A DNA stretch of 35,859 bases from an uncultured Bacteroidota bacterium (lineage in GTDB: Bacteria > Bacteroidota > Bacteroidia > Flavobacteriales > Flavobacteriaceae), in assembly GCA_902593075.1 (NCBI GenBank), contig CACJHA010000012.1, forward strand, positions 1 to 35,859. The letters run 5' to 3'. Shown piece after piece: positions 9,516 through 18,399 of this stretch. The translations under genes and the position numbers were made by a program. Below the pieces are notes generated by a model, which searched no databases, had not been told where the DNA came from, and was given only the letters and a program-made list of their open reading frames with translations. How positions within the stretch are numbered: the stretch's first letter is position 1; each line of letters starts with the position of its first letter.

Positions 9516-9563
9516 ACAAAAATTTTATGCAAAACTCGACATTTTTTCTGAGTAATTTTTTTT

Positions 9564-9908
9564 TTACATAAAGTTTAACAGTTTATCAATTGGTTTTGCA
9601 ATTATGGAACTTTTACCCTTTGTAACTATTGGCCTTTCAATTAGTTTTGGATATTTTGAAAGAGCATTTATAATTTGATTATCATCTAAATCTTTGTTTT
9701 TAAAATTTTCTTTCCAAATCGCTTCGTTTTTCCTTACCAATTCAATAGGTTTAATTTTTAAAGAGTCTATTAAGTCCAACGTTTCTTCAACTGATAGAAG
9801 GTTTTTAATGTAATCTCTAATCTCAAAATCGTATTTTTTATCTTGAAGATATTTTAGAGCTTCTCTTGATTTTCTACACCTAGGGTTGTGGTAAATTATA
9901 TATTTCAT
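9564..9908 (-). CDS. ArsC-family thioredoxin-fold protein (arsenate reductase-like)
   Basis: A 114-residue protein of the glutaredoxin-linked ArsC/YffB/Spx family. YHNPRCRKSREAL places the active-site cysteine at C11, aligning with E. coli ArsC Cys12. R59 (ELVRKNE) and R92 (ERPIV) match two of the three arginines that bind the arsenate oxyanion. The third (Arg107 in E. coli R773 ArsC) appears to be lysine, K105 in IIAKPID, so true arsenate reduction is less certain. No arsenite pump or ArsR regulator is nearby. Its start overlaps the HAD gene stop by 4 bases, so the two are translationally coupled. The family is sure; the reaction is only probable. Confidence 0.82.
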   Translation of the reverse strand: MKYIIYHNPRCRKSREALKYLQDKKYDFEIRDYIKNLLSVEETLDLIDSLKIKPIELVRKNEAIWKENFKNKDLDDNQIINALSKYPKLIERPIVTKGKSSIIAKPIDKLLNFM

Positions 9909-10525
9909 AATATTTTAAGTTTTTTTAAATCAGCCTCTAAATTTTCTGGATTTTTAAAAAGAATACTTTTTTTTATTCCAAAATCAATAGCAGCATTGAT
10001 ATTTCTTTGATTGTCATCAATAAAGACTGTTTCGTCACAATTCAAATTATATCTGTTGATTGTTAATTGATATATTTCATCAAAAGGTTTTCTAGTTTTT
10101 TCTTCTCCTGAAACTACAATTCCTGAAAATAATCTTAAAAATTTAAATTTTTTTAAAGCAATTGGAAAAGTTTCTGAGCTCCAATTAGTCAAACCAATGA
10201 GTTTAAATTTTTCTTTCAGATAAAGATTTTTTAATATTTCGACGGTTCCTGAAATTTCACCACCAAGCATTTCTTTCCATCTTCCATAATATGCGAGAAT
10301 TAATTTTTCATATTCAGGGAATAATTTTATTCTTTCTCTTGTTGCTTTTTTTAAAGGATATCCCATATCCTGATTTTCATTCCACTCAAATGTGCAAACT
10401 TTTTCGTAGAAAAATTCACGATCTGTTTTCTTTTTTATTAGTTTTTTAAAAACATAATCTGGATTCCAATCAATTAAAACTCCTCCTAAATCAAAAATTA
10501 TATTTTTAATTGATTTATTTTTCAT
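9905..10525 (-). CDS. HAD superfamily phosphatase (YihX-like)
   Basis: A 206-residue HAD subfamily IA hydrolase. Motif I is IIFDLGGVLIDW, with the nucleophile Asp followed by LGGV, as in E. coli YihX (DLGNVIVD) and haloacid-dehalogenase or epoxide-hydrolase-type members, rather than the classical DxD. Motif II is GLTNWS, the lysine of motif III lies in EKTRKP, and motif IV is FIDDNQRNINAA. YihX dephosphorylates alpha-glucose 1-phosphate, but the substrate here cannot be assigned. The ATG overlaps the prfB stop region by 11 bases and its stop overlaps the arsC-like start by 4 bases, so all three probably share one transcript. Confidence 0.87.
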   Translation of the reverse strand: MKNKSIKNIIFDLGGVLIDWNPDYVFKKLIKKKTDREFFYEKVCTFEWNENQDMGYPLKKATRERIKLFPEYEKLILAYYGRWKEMLGGEISGTVEILKNLYLKEKFKLIGLTNWSSETFPIALKKFKFLRLFSGIVVSGEEKTRKPFDEIYQLTINRYNLNCDETVFIDDNQRNINAAIDFGIKKSILFKNPENLEADLKKLKIL

Positions 10526-11619
10526 CTTTTGCTCCTGATTGCATTAAAAATTCTTTAAGGAATACGTCAAGATTACCATCCATAACAGATTCTACATCTG
10601 AGACCTCACAATTACTTCTTAAGTCTTTTACCAATTTATATGGGTGAAAAACATAGTTTCTGATTTGAGAACCCCATTCAATTTTCTTTTTTGAAGCTTC
10701 AATTTTGTCTCTTTCCGATGTTCTTTTTTTTAGTTCAATTTGATACAACTGAGATTTAAGAAGATGTAATGCTTTATTTTTATTATCAAGTTGAGAACGA
10801 CTCTCTGAGTTCTCAACAATTATACCTGTAGGTAAATGTTTTAATCTCACTGCTGTTTCAATTTTATTGACACTTTGACCACCAGCTCCGCTTGACCTCA
10901 TAGTTTCCCATTTGAGATCGGATGGATTGATTTCAATTTCAATTTCCTCATCAACTAGTGGATAAACATAAACTGATGCGAAAGAAGTATGACGTTTTGC
11001 ATTACTATCAAAAGGAGAAATTCGCACCAACCTGTGAACCCCATTTTCTCCTTTAAGCCACCCAAAGGCATAGTCACCCTCTATTTGAATTGTAACGGTT
11101 TTAATTCCTGCAACATCCCCAGATTGATTATTTAGTTCCTTTAACTTGAATGAATTCTTTTCCCCCCACATTAAATACATTCTCATAAGCATTTCAGCCC
11201 AGTCACAACTCTCTGTACCTCCAGCTCCAGCATTAATTTGAACAATTGCACTCAAATTATCCCCTTCATTTGAAAGCATGTTCTTAAACTCTAAATCTTC
11301 AAGGTGTTTTATGCATTTAGAATAGGATTTTTCAATTTCGTCGGTTGTATTTTCTCCTTGTTCATGATATTCACAAAGAATTTCAATGTCATCGAAAATG
11401 GTTTGAATTTGATTGAATTCAGTAATCCACTTTTTAATAGTTTTCATTTTTTTCATAACCATTTCAGCTTCTTTTGAGTCATTCCAAAAGTCTGATTTTG
11501 AAATAATGAGTTCTATTTTTTTTAGCGCATCAAGTTTCCCATCGATGTCAAAGATACCCCCTTAACGCATCCAGTCGCTTTTTAAGATCTAGTTTTTGAT
11601 CATTTGAAATCATTTGCAT
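10515..11619 (-). CDS. prfB: Peptide chain release factor 2, programmed +1 frameshift
   Basis: RF2 recognises UGA and UAA stop codons in the ribosomal A site and triggers peptide release. The gene is in two frames. Zero frame begins with ATG at 11619 and reads MQMISNDQKLDLKKR, then LDALRGYL, stopping at an in-frame TGA (11550-11548). A +1 shift there continues DIDGKLDALKKIELI to the stop at 10515, giving about 367 residues (365 in E. coli). The anticodon-like SPF is at 201-203 and the catalytic GGQ at 246-248. LRGYLD across the join is the same as in E. coli RF2. A second in-frame ATG lies two codons after the first. Low RF2 lets the ribosome pause at UGA and shift, so the protein controls its own level. 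It heads an overlapping set with the HAD and ArsC-like genes. Confidence 0.97.
11547..11562 (-). promoter_or_regulatory. prfB +1 recoding site (AGGGGG TAT CTT TGA C)
   Basis: Read on the minus strand the site is AGG GGG TAT CTT TGA C. It combines an internal Shine-Dalgarno-like AGGGGG, a three-base spacer, the slippery CTT, the stop TGA and a following C that weakens termination. To my recollection this is the same string as in E. coli prfB. The frame continues only after a +1 shift, from CTT to TTT, resuming with GAC. Confidence 0.95.
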
Positions 11620-11688
11620 TTAAATTTAAAAAATAAATTTACTGTTCTTTTTTTCTTTAATTTTAAGTATACCTAAAATATAAAAATA

Positions 11689-14124
11689 ATGCGTTTTAAA
11701 ATCATATTTTTTTTACTGTTTTTTTTAAATTTTAACCTTTATTCATTTGAGAATTCCAATAACTTAGTATTTGATTATTCTAATTCTTTTCAGCTACAGG
11801 AAAAAGTACTCAAAGGTTTTTTTGAATTTTCATATAGTTCTGAAGATGGTCGTATAATTTTAAAATTAAATAAATCCAAACATTTAGAGAAAGAATTTTT
11901 ATATGTAAGTAGCCTAAGTCAAGGAATTGGTAGTAATGATATTGGTCTCGATAGAGGGCAACTTGGAGAAGAAAGATTAGTTTATTTTAAGAAGATGGGG
12001 AACAAAATAATGCTGATTCAACCAAATCTAATTTTTAGAAGTAGTTCTAGCAACAAGCTCGAAAAAAAATCTATTGATGAGGCATTTGCGAAGTCTGTCC
12101 TTTTTGGTTTTAATATTTATAAATCTACAAATACAGACATTTTTATTGATCTTACTCCTTTTCTAATGCAAGATATGCACGGTGTTTCAGACAGATTAGA
12201 AAAAAGAGGAGAGGGTACTTATATGATAGATAAAAACAGATCTGCTATTTTTTTAGAAAGAACTAAAAATTTCCCTAAAAATACTGAGTTTGATGTAATG
12301 CTTACATTTTCTGGAATTCCAACAGGAAAACTACTGCAAACAGTTACACCCTCTCCGAAAAGTGTTACAGTTCATCAGCACCATTCTTTCGTTGAGCTGC
12401 CAGACAAAAATTACATTCCTCGTGAATTTGACCCTAGATCTGGAGCCAATGGACTTCATTTTTTTGATTATTCTACACCGGTAAATGAAACAACAAAGAA
12501 AACTTACATATTAAGACACAGATTGAAGAAGAAAAACCCCTCTGAGAGTATAAGCGAAGCTATTGAACCCATAATTTACTATTTAGATAACGGGACACCC
12601 GAACCTGTGAGATCTGCCCTCATAGAAGGAGGAATGTGGTGGAACCAAGCATTTGAAAATGCCGGATATAAAAATGCTTTCAGGATAGAAATTTTGCCAG
12701 AAAACGTTGATCCCCTTGATGTAAGATATAATGTAATTCAGTGGATTCACAGATCAACCCGAGGGTGGAGTTATGGATCAAGTGTTGTAGATCCTAGGAC
12801 AGGAGAAATCATAAAGGGACATGTTAGTTTAGGAAGTTTAAGAATACGTCAGGATTTTATGATTGCACAATCTCTGTCAAAAGATCCATATAAATATACT
12901 GATGAAAATGATATAGAAATGTTGAATATGTCAATTAATCGAATTAAACAATTATCTGCCCACGAAATTGGTCACACACTTGGCTTTGCTCACAACTTTG
13001 CGTCAAGTGTTAATAATAGGGAGTCAGTTATGGATTATCCACACCCATTAATTGAACTTGTAAATGGTGAAATTAAACTTGATAATGCTTACGATGAAGG
13101 AATTGGTGAATGGGATAAAACATCCGTACTTTACTCTTACCAAGATTTTCCAACAGAACAAAATGAACAAAATCAATTAAATAAAATTTTAAATGATAGT
13201 TATAGTAAGGGTCAGAGGTTTATAACCGACAAAGATGCGAGACCCATAGGTGGAGCCCACCCAAATGCTCATCTTTGGGATAATGGTTCAAACCCTATAA
13301 AAGAGTTTAACCACTTACTCAAAGTGAGAAAAGTCGCAATGGATAATTTTTCAATGCACCAACTAAAAAAAGGTGATCCAATTTCAATACTTAGAGACAG
13401 GCTTGTTCCAATATACTTTCTTCATAGATACCAAATTGAAGCTGTTTCAAAACTAATTGGTGGACAAAACTTTAATTATTCAGTAAAAGGCATATCAAAT
13501 GAAAAAGTTTCACCTGTAAATGAAGTTATTCAAAGAGATGCCCTTAACGCATTATGTGAATCATTAAACCAAAATCATGTAATAATTCCAAAAAAAATAC
13601 TAGAGTTTTTACCACCTTTTGCATTTGGATCGAGTAAATCTCGTGAAAGTTTTTCAGGGTTTACTGGACCAACTTTTGACTTATTAAGTCCAGTAAATTC
13701 TTTAAGTGACCTAATTTTCTCCTTTATTTTAAATTCAGAAAGAGCAACCAGACTTGCACAGCAGAAAGTTTACTATAAAAACCAGCTTGGATTAAATGAA
13801 AGTTTAGATTTTATAATCAATAAATTTTTTAAAACCACAACTAAAGATAATGTCGAGCAAATAGACTTAACTATACGTGATAATTTAATTTTTAAAATAA
13901 TCGATTTATTTGAAGACAAAAATTCTCCAGTTGAAGTTAAATCAATTGTATTGAATAAACTTCATGAGTTAAATACCTTTTTTGAAAATTTTGACAATAA
14001 ACAAAATGATTATTTTAAGTTTATTTTAAAACGATTTTTCGAAGGTAAATTACAGTTTGAATCCAAATCGAAATTAAAAATTCCAGATGGGTCTCCTATT
14101 GGTCAAACTCTTAGTTGTGAATAG
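11689..14124 (+). CDS. Zinc-dependent metalloprotease, secreted, metzincin-type
   Basis: An 811-residue exported protein. The N-terminus MRFKIIFFLLFFLNFNLYSF is a signal peptide. The zinc site is HEIGHTLGFAHN (H425, E426, H429, H435), with a Met-turn-like SVMDYP at M448, both typical of metzincins. The layout resembles the Bacteroidota proteins of about 800 residues carrying DUF5118, DUF5117 and DUF4953 around a reprolysin-like core. The upstream part includes GIGSNDIGLDRGQLGEERLV and a beta-rich region. The likely role is extracellular or periplasmic breakdown of proteins or peptides, but the natural substrate is not known. Its TAG stop is followed directly by the ATG of the aldolase gene, with no space between. 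Confidence 0.88.
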   Translation: MRFKIIFFLLFFLNFNLYSFENSNNLVFDYSNSFQLQEKVLKGFFEFSYSSEDGRIILKLNKSKHLEKEFLYVSSLSQGIGSNDIGLDRGQLGEERLVYFKKMGNKIMLIQPNLIFRSSSSNKLEKKSIDEAFAKSVLFGFNIYKSTNTDIFIDLTPFLMQDMHGVSDRLEKRGEGTYMIDKNRSAIFLERTKNFPKNTEFDVMLTFSGIPTGKLLQTVTPSPKSVTVHQHHSFVELPDKNYIPREFDPRSGANGLHFFDYSTPVNETTKKTYILRHRLKKKNPSESISEAIEPIIYYLDNGTPEPVRSALIEGGMWWNQAFENAGYKNAFRIEILPENVDPLDVRYNVIQWIHRSTRGWSYGSSVVDPRTGEIIKGHVSLGSLRIRQDFMIAQSLSKDPYKYTDENDIEMLNMSINRIKQLSAHEIGHTLGFAHNFASSVNNRESVMDYPHPLIELVNGEIKLDNAYDEGIGEWDKTSVLYSYQDFPTEQNEQNQLNKILNDSYSKGQRFITDKDARPIGGAHPNAHLWDNGSNPIKEFNHLLKVRKVAMDNFSMHQLKKGDPISILRDRLVPIYFLHRYQIEAVSKLIGGQNFNYSVKGISNEKVSPVNEVIQRDALNALCESLNQNHVIIPKKILEFLPPFAFGSSKSRESFSGFTGPTFDLLSPVNSLSDLIFSFILNSERATRLAQQKVYYKNQLGLNESLDFIINKFFKTTTKDNVEQIDLTIRDNLIFKIIDLFEDKNSPVEVKSIVLNKLHELNTFFENFDNKQNDYFKFILKRFFEGKLQFESKSKLKIPDGSPIGQTLSCE

Positions 14125-15153
14125 ATGAAAACATATGTCAATTTAATAAGTGATACAGTCACAAAACCAGATAGTAAAATGATTGACTATATGTTAAGTG
14201 CTGAAGTAGGTGATGATGTTTTTAAGGAAGATCCAACTGTAAATAAACTAGAGTTAATGCTATGTAAGTTATTTGGTAAAGAATCTGCGCTTTATTTTCC
14301 CTCCGGAACTATGGCAAATCAAACGGCTATAAAAATTCACACACAGCCAGGCGATCAATTAATATGTGATCATTTCTCTCATATTTTTAATTATGAAGGA
14401 GGTGGTGTAAGTTTTAATAGTGGTGTTTCCTGTTCTTTAATTGAGGGAGATAGAGGTAGAATTAATGCTGAACAAGTTGAAGAAAAAATAAATCCAAGTG
14501 ATTTTTATCACTCGCCAAGAACATCATTAGTTTCAATTGAAAATACCACAAACAAGGGTGGGGGAGCATGTTACGATATAAGAGAATTAAAAAAAATAAA
14601 TAAAATTTGTGATAAATATGGTTTTCCAATTCATTTAGATGGAGCAAGATTGTGGAATGCAATGATTGCAACGGATTCAAAACCCTCTGACTATGGTGGA
14701 ATGTTCGACACAATATCAGTTTGTTTTAGCAAGGGTTTGGGAGCACCAGTTGGGTCTGCACTTATTTGTTCAAAAAAAAATTATGAAAAAGCACTTAGAG
14801 TTAGAAAAATTTTAGGTGGTGGGATGAGACAATCAGGTTATCTTGCAGCTGCAGCAATTTATGGTATAGAAAATAATTGGGAAAGATTACAAGAAGATCA
14901 TAGAAAAGCAAAAGAATTGTCCAAAACACTAATAGAAGTAAGGGGAGTAAAAAAGATTTATCCAGTTGAAACTAATATTATTATTTTTGAATTTGAAAAA
15001 GAAAATTTAAAAAACCATTTTATTAAAAAAATGAACAATTCGAAAATAAAAATTATAAATATGGATAAACAAAAGCTAAGAATGGTTACTCACAGAGACT
15101 ATACTGAAAAACAACATGAATATGTTTTGGAATCACTTAAAAAGTTATGTTAA
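14125..15153 (+). CDS. ltaE: Low-specificity L-threonine aldolase
   Basis: A cytosolic PLP enzyme that splits L-threonine or allo-threonine into glycine and acetaldehyde. The 342-residue protein opens with NLISDTVTKPDSKM and GDDVFKEDPTVNKLE, both hallmarks of the family. It has FPSGTMANQTAI around the cofactor phosphate pocket, HLDGARLWNA with D172 and R175, and the Schiff-base lysine K203 in CFSKGLGAPVGSAL. Length matches E. coli LtaE (333). The ATG abuts the stop of the metalloprotease gene and the next gene follows by 12 bases, so it is likely part of one operon that uses peptide-derived amino acids. Confidence 0.94.
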   Translation: MKTYVNLISDTVTKPDSKMIDYMLSAEVGDDVFKEDPTVNKLELMLCKLFGKESALYFPSGTMANQTAIKIHTQPGDQLICDHFSHIFNYEGGGVSFNSGVSCSLIEGDRGRINAEQVEEKINPSDFYHSPRTSLVSIENTTNKGGGACYDIRELKKINKICDKYGFPIHLDGARLWNAMIATDSKPSDYGGMFDTISVCFSKGLGAPVGSALICSKKNYEKALRVRKILGGGMRQSGYLAAAAIYGIENNWERLQEDHRKAKELSKTLIEVRGVKKIYPVETNIIIFEFEKENLKNHFIKKMNNSKIKIINMDKQKLRMVTHRDYTEKQHEYVLESLKKLC

Positions 15154-15165
15154 TTCAAATTGCTA

Positions 15166-17301
15166 ATGGATAATAGAATTTATAATATTGCAACTTTTGT
15201 GATTTTTATATTACTATTTGGTTGTACTGAAAAAAAAATAATGAATCAAGAACAAGAATCTGATCCACCAAAAGCTGAAATAAAGGAATATCAGCATAAA
15301 ATCCATAATGATATTAGAGTTGATGAATTTTATTGGCTTAATAATCCAGATGACCCAGAAGTTATTGACTATTTGGAAAGAGAAAATGATTATTATAAAA
15401 ACTCAACTAAGCATCTAAAAAGTTTAGAAAATAAGTTATTCACTGAAATGAGGAGTAAAATAAAAGAGGATGACTCTTCTGCACCTTATTTCTATAATGG
15501 TTACTGGTATATAACTCGCTATGAAAAAAACAAACAATACCCTATTTATACTAGAAAAAAAGAAAATCTGTCTGCCACTGAAGAAATTTTATTTGACTGT
15601 AATAAACTTGCAAAGGATTATGATTATTTTAAGTTAGTTGGGATTAATATAAGCCCTGATAATAAAAAAGTTGTATTTGGTGTTGACACTTTATCAAGGC
15701 GCAAATATACCCTTATGATAAAAGATCTAGAATCCGGAGAGTTATTAAACACACACATAAAAAACACAACTGGGTATGGTGTTTGGGCTAATGATAATGA
15801 ACATATTTTTTATACTAAAAAGAATTCAAAAACATTAAGAGCAGAGAGTGTTTTTAGACAATCAATAATTCAGGGCAAGGATTCGGATAAGCTAATTTAT
15901 AGGGAAAAAGATAGTACATTTAATACTTTTGTGAGTAAATCAAAATCAGATTCTTATATTTTTATTGGATCATTTAGCTCCCTTACTACTGAATATCAGT
16001 TTTTGGACGCGTCCAAACCTCTTGACGACTTTAAATTCGTTCAAACAAGAATAGAGGGATTAGAATATAGTATTTCACATTTTAAAAATAATTTCTATAT
16101 ATACTCAAATGCTGACAATGCAAAAAATTTTAAAATTGATGTTGTTCCAATATCAAATCCTTCAAAGCAAAATTGGAAAACTTTTTTACCGCATAGAGAA
16201 GATGTGCTTCTAGAAGATATTGATTTGTTTAAAAATTTTTGGGTAACAACTGAGAGAATAAACGGACTTACCAAAATATTTATTAGAAATTGGAAGGATT
16301 CAAATACAATAGAAATAGATATGGATAGTGAAACTTATACAACTTACACCTCAACCAACCTAGAGTTTGATACAAATTATCTTCGGTATGTTTTCTCTTC
16401 AGTGACTCAGCCAAGTCAAATTATTCAAATAGATATGAATACTTTAAAAAAAGAGGTTCTTAAAGAGCAACTAATACTGGGTGATTTTGAAATAAATAAA
16501 TATACTTCAAAAAGAATCTGGGTTGACTCCAGAGATGGTAAAAAAATACCTGTTTCAATCTTATTTAAAAAAAATATTGAAATTAATTCGAATACCCCAT
16601 TATTACTATATGGCTATGGTTCCTATGGGTCTACAATAGATCCATCTTTTTCATCTAATATTTTAAGTTTGGTGGATAGAGGTTTTATTTATGCCATTGC
16701 CCACATTAGGGGGAGTGAGTATTTAGGAAGAAAATGGTATGATGATGGTAAAATGTTGAACAAAAAAAATACATTTTTTGATTTTATTGATGTATCAAAT
16801 TATTTAATAGATCAAAATTATACATCTTCCGAACATTTATATGCCTATGGGGGATCTGCTGGTGGTTTGCTTATGGGTTTTGTTGTAAATGAAGCCCCAG
16901 ATTTGTACAAAGGTGTAATTGCTGCAGTTCCTTTTGTTGACGTGGTTACGACAATGCTAGACGAAAGTATACCCTTAACTACTGGAGAATTTGATGAATG
17001 GGGAAATCCTAAAAATAAAAAATATTATGAATATATAAAATCTTATTCTCCTTATGATAACATTAAAAAACAAACCTACCCAAATTTACTCATAACATCC
17101 GGTTTGTACGATTCCCAAGTTCAATATTGGGAGCCTGCAAAATGGGTTGCAAGACTTAGGCTAAATTCTAATAACATTAATAAAATTTATCTAGATACAA
17201 ATATGGAAGCTGGCCACGGAGGTTCTTCAGGAAGATTTAATTCTCTTAAAGAAACCTCAAAGAAATACGCTTTTCTTTTAGGACTTGAGAACAAAAAATA
17301 A
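15166..17301 (+). CDS. S9 prolyl-oligopeptidase family protein (oligopeptidase B-like), lipoprotein
   Basis: A serine peptidase of family S9A that cuts short peptides; oligopeptidase B members prefer basic residues. I take the ATG at 15166, not the TTG at 15160, because MDNRIYNIATFVIFILLFGC then forms a lipoprotein signal with C20 as the lipidated residue. A beta-propeller follows (about 60-430), then the hydrolase domain: LLYGYGSYGS, the nucleophile S564 in YGGSAGG, D649 in SGLYDSQV and H684 in AGHGG. The 711-residue length fits the family. E. coli PtrB is cytosolic, so this one being a predicted lipoprotein points to periplasmic peptide trimming. Confidence 0.92.
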   Translation: MDNRIYNIATFVIFILLFGCTEKKIMNQEQESDPPKAEIKEYQHKIHNDIRVDEFYWLNNPDDPEVIDYLERENDYYKNSTKHLKSLENKLFTEMRSKIKEDDSSAPYFYNGYWYITRYEKNKQYPIYTRKKENLSATEEILFDCNKLAKDYDYFKLVGINISPDNKKVVFGVDTLSRRKYTLMIKDLESGELLNTHIKNTTGYGVWANDNEHIFYTKKNSKTLRAESVFRQSIIQGKDSDKLIYREKDSTFNTFVSKSKSDSYIFIGSFSSLTTEYQFLDASKPLDDFKFVQTRIEGLEYSISHFKNNFYIYSNADNAKNFKIDVVPISNPSKQNWKTFLPHREDVLLEDIDLFKNFWVTTERINGLTKIFIRNWKDSNTIEIDMDSETYTTYTSTNLEFDTNYLRYVFSSVTQPSQIIQIDMNTLKKEVLKEQLILGDFEINKYTSKRIWVDSRDGKKIPVSILFKKNIEINSNTPLLLYGYGSYGSTIDPSFSSNILSLVDRGFIYAIAHIRGSEYLGRKWYDDGKMLNKKNTFFDFIDVSNYLIDQNYTSSEHLYAYGGSAGGLLMGFVVNEAPDLYKGVIAAVPFVDVVTTMLDESIPLTTGEFDEWGNPKNKKYYEYIKSYSPYDNIKKQTYPNLLITSGLYDSQVQYWEPAKWVARLRLNSNNINKIYLDTNMEAGHGGSSGRFNSLKETSKKYAFLLGLENKK

Positions 17302-17337
17302 ATTATTTAAATTTGCACCGTTTTAATACCGTTTAGA

Positions 17338-18375
17338 ATGAATTTAAATCCTGAAATTTATCCTAATTTGCTCAAGCTTATAGGAGAAACTCCTCTAATT
17401 AAATTAAATAAAATTGCATCAAATTATAAAGGAACTTATTTTGCAAAATGGGAAGCATTCAATCCTGGACATTCAAATAAAGATAGAATTGCATTACATA
17501 TTATCGAGGATTTAGAGAAACAGGGCAAAATCGTTAAAGAATCTACAATAATCGAGACCACCTCTGGTAATACAGGTTTTAGTTTAGCAATGGTAGCAAT
17601 AATTAAAGGTTATAAGTGTGTTTTAGCAGTAAACTCAAAATGTTCAAATGACAAAATTAATATGTTAAGAGCGCTAGGTGCAGAAGTATATGTGTGTCCA
17701 GCAAATGTTAAAGCTGGTGACCCAAGGTCTTATCATCAGGTTGCAAAAAAATTATTAAATGAGACTAAAAATTCTATTTATATAAATCAATATTTCAATG
17801 AATTAAATGTACAAGCTCATTATAAAACCACAGGCCCTGAGATTTGGAAGCAGACTAAGGGCAAAATAACTCATCTGGTAGCGTGCAGTGGTACTGGTGG
17901 TACTATTTCGGGTTGTGCAAAATATTTAAAAAAAATGAATCCTACTGTAAAAATAATTGGTGTTGATGCATACGGTTCTGTTTTAAAAAAATATCATGAA
18001 ACTAACGAACTAGATCCTAATGAAATATACCCATATAGAATTGAAGGATTAGGGAAAAATCATATACCCAGTACAACCAATTTTGAGTTGATCGATGAAT
18101 TTATAAAAGTAACTGACGAAAAAAGCGCTTATATGGCTAGAAAAATCACAAAGGAAGAAGGGATATTTGTAGGTTACACTTCTGGTGCTGCCTTTGAGGC
18201 AATAAGATTATTAAATAAGAAAAATAAATTTTCTAAAGAAAGTTGTGTGGTTGTAATTTTTCCAGATCATGGTTCAAGATATCTTAGTAAAATTTATAGT
18301 GAAAAATGGATGTTAGAACAAGGATTTAATCAGTATGGTCTATTTGAAAACCAGTCTAAAGTTGAATATATATAA
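17338..18375 (+). CDS. Cysteine synthase/CBS-like PLP enzyme, probable cysteate synthase
   Basis: A 345-residue beta-family PLP enzyme. [13 protein letters not shown] opens the fold; the Schiff-base lysine is K48 in [14 protein letters not shown] (N78) binds the cofactor ring region; SGTGGT (184-189) holds its phosphate. By sequence alone it could be cysteine synthase or cystathionine beta-synthase without the regulatory domain. It lies 24 bases upstream of an AONS-family acyltransferase. In Flavobacteriia such a pair makes L-cysteate (from a serine-type substrate and sulfite) and then condenses it with a fatty acyl group to start capnine/sulfonolipid synthesis. I infer that role from context and recall. 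The family is firm; the substrate is not proven. Confidence 0.85.
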   Translation: MNLNPEIYPNLLKLIGETPLIKLNKIASNYKGTYFAKWEAFNPGHSNKDRIALHIIEDLEKQGKIVKESTIIETTSGNTGFSLAMVAIIKGYKCVLAVNSKCSNDKINMLRALGAEVYVCPANVKAGDPRSYHQVAKKLLNETKNSIYINQYFNELNVQAHYKTTGPEIWKQTKGKITHLVACSGTGGTISGCAKYLKKMNPTVKIIGVDAYGSVLKKYHETNELDPNEIYPYRIEGLGKNHIPSTTNFELIDEFIKVTDEKSAYMARKITKEEGIFVGYTSGAAFEAIRLLNKKNKFSKESCVVVIFPDHGSRYLSKIYSEKWMLEQGFNQYGLFENQSKVEYI

Positions 18376-18399
18376 TAATTAAAATATATTCGTAGAAAA

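Noticed and set aside
9905-10525. HAD protein lacking the second Asp of motif I as a dead enzyme
   Set aside because: DLGGVL instead of DxD is normal in the YihX and epoxide-hydrolase-like branch.
10515-11619. prfB seen as a frameshifted pseudogene or sequencing error
   Set aside because: The break is exactly the known recoding signal AGGGGG-TAT-CTT-TGA-C and the LRGYLD sequence across it matches RF2, so it is a programmed shift.
11664-11677. Another GTATAC (11667-11672) in the gap between prfB and the metalloprotease
   Set aside because: Flanks are an imperfect palindrome and lack the TTGTATACAA form; single hexamers of this kind also occur inside genes (near 16965 and 19420).
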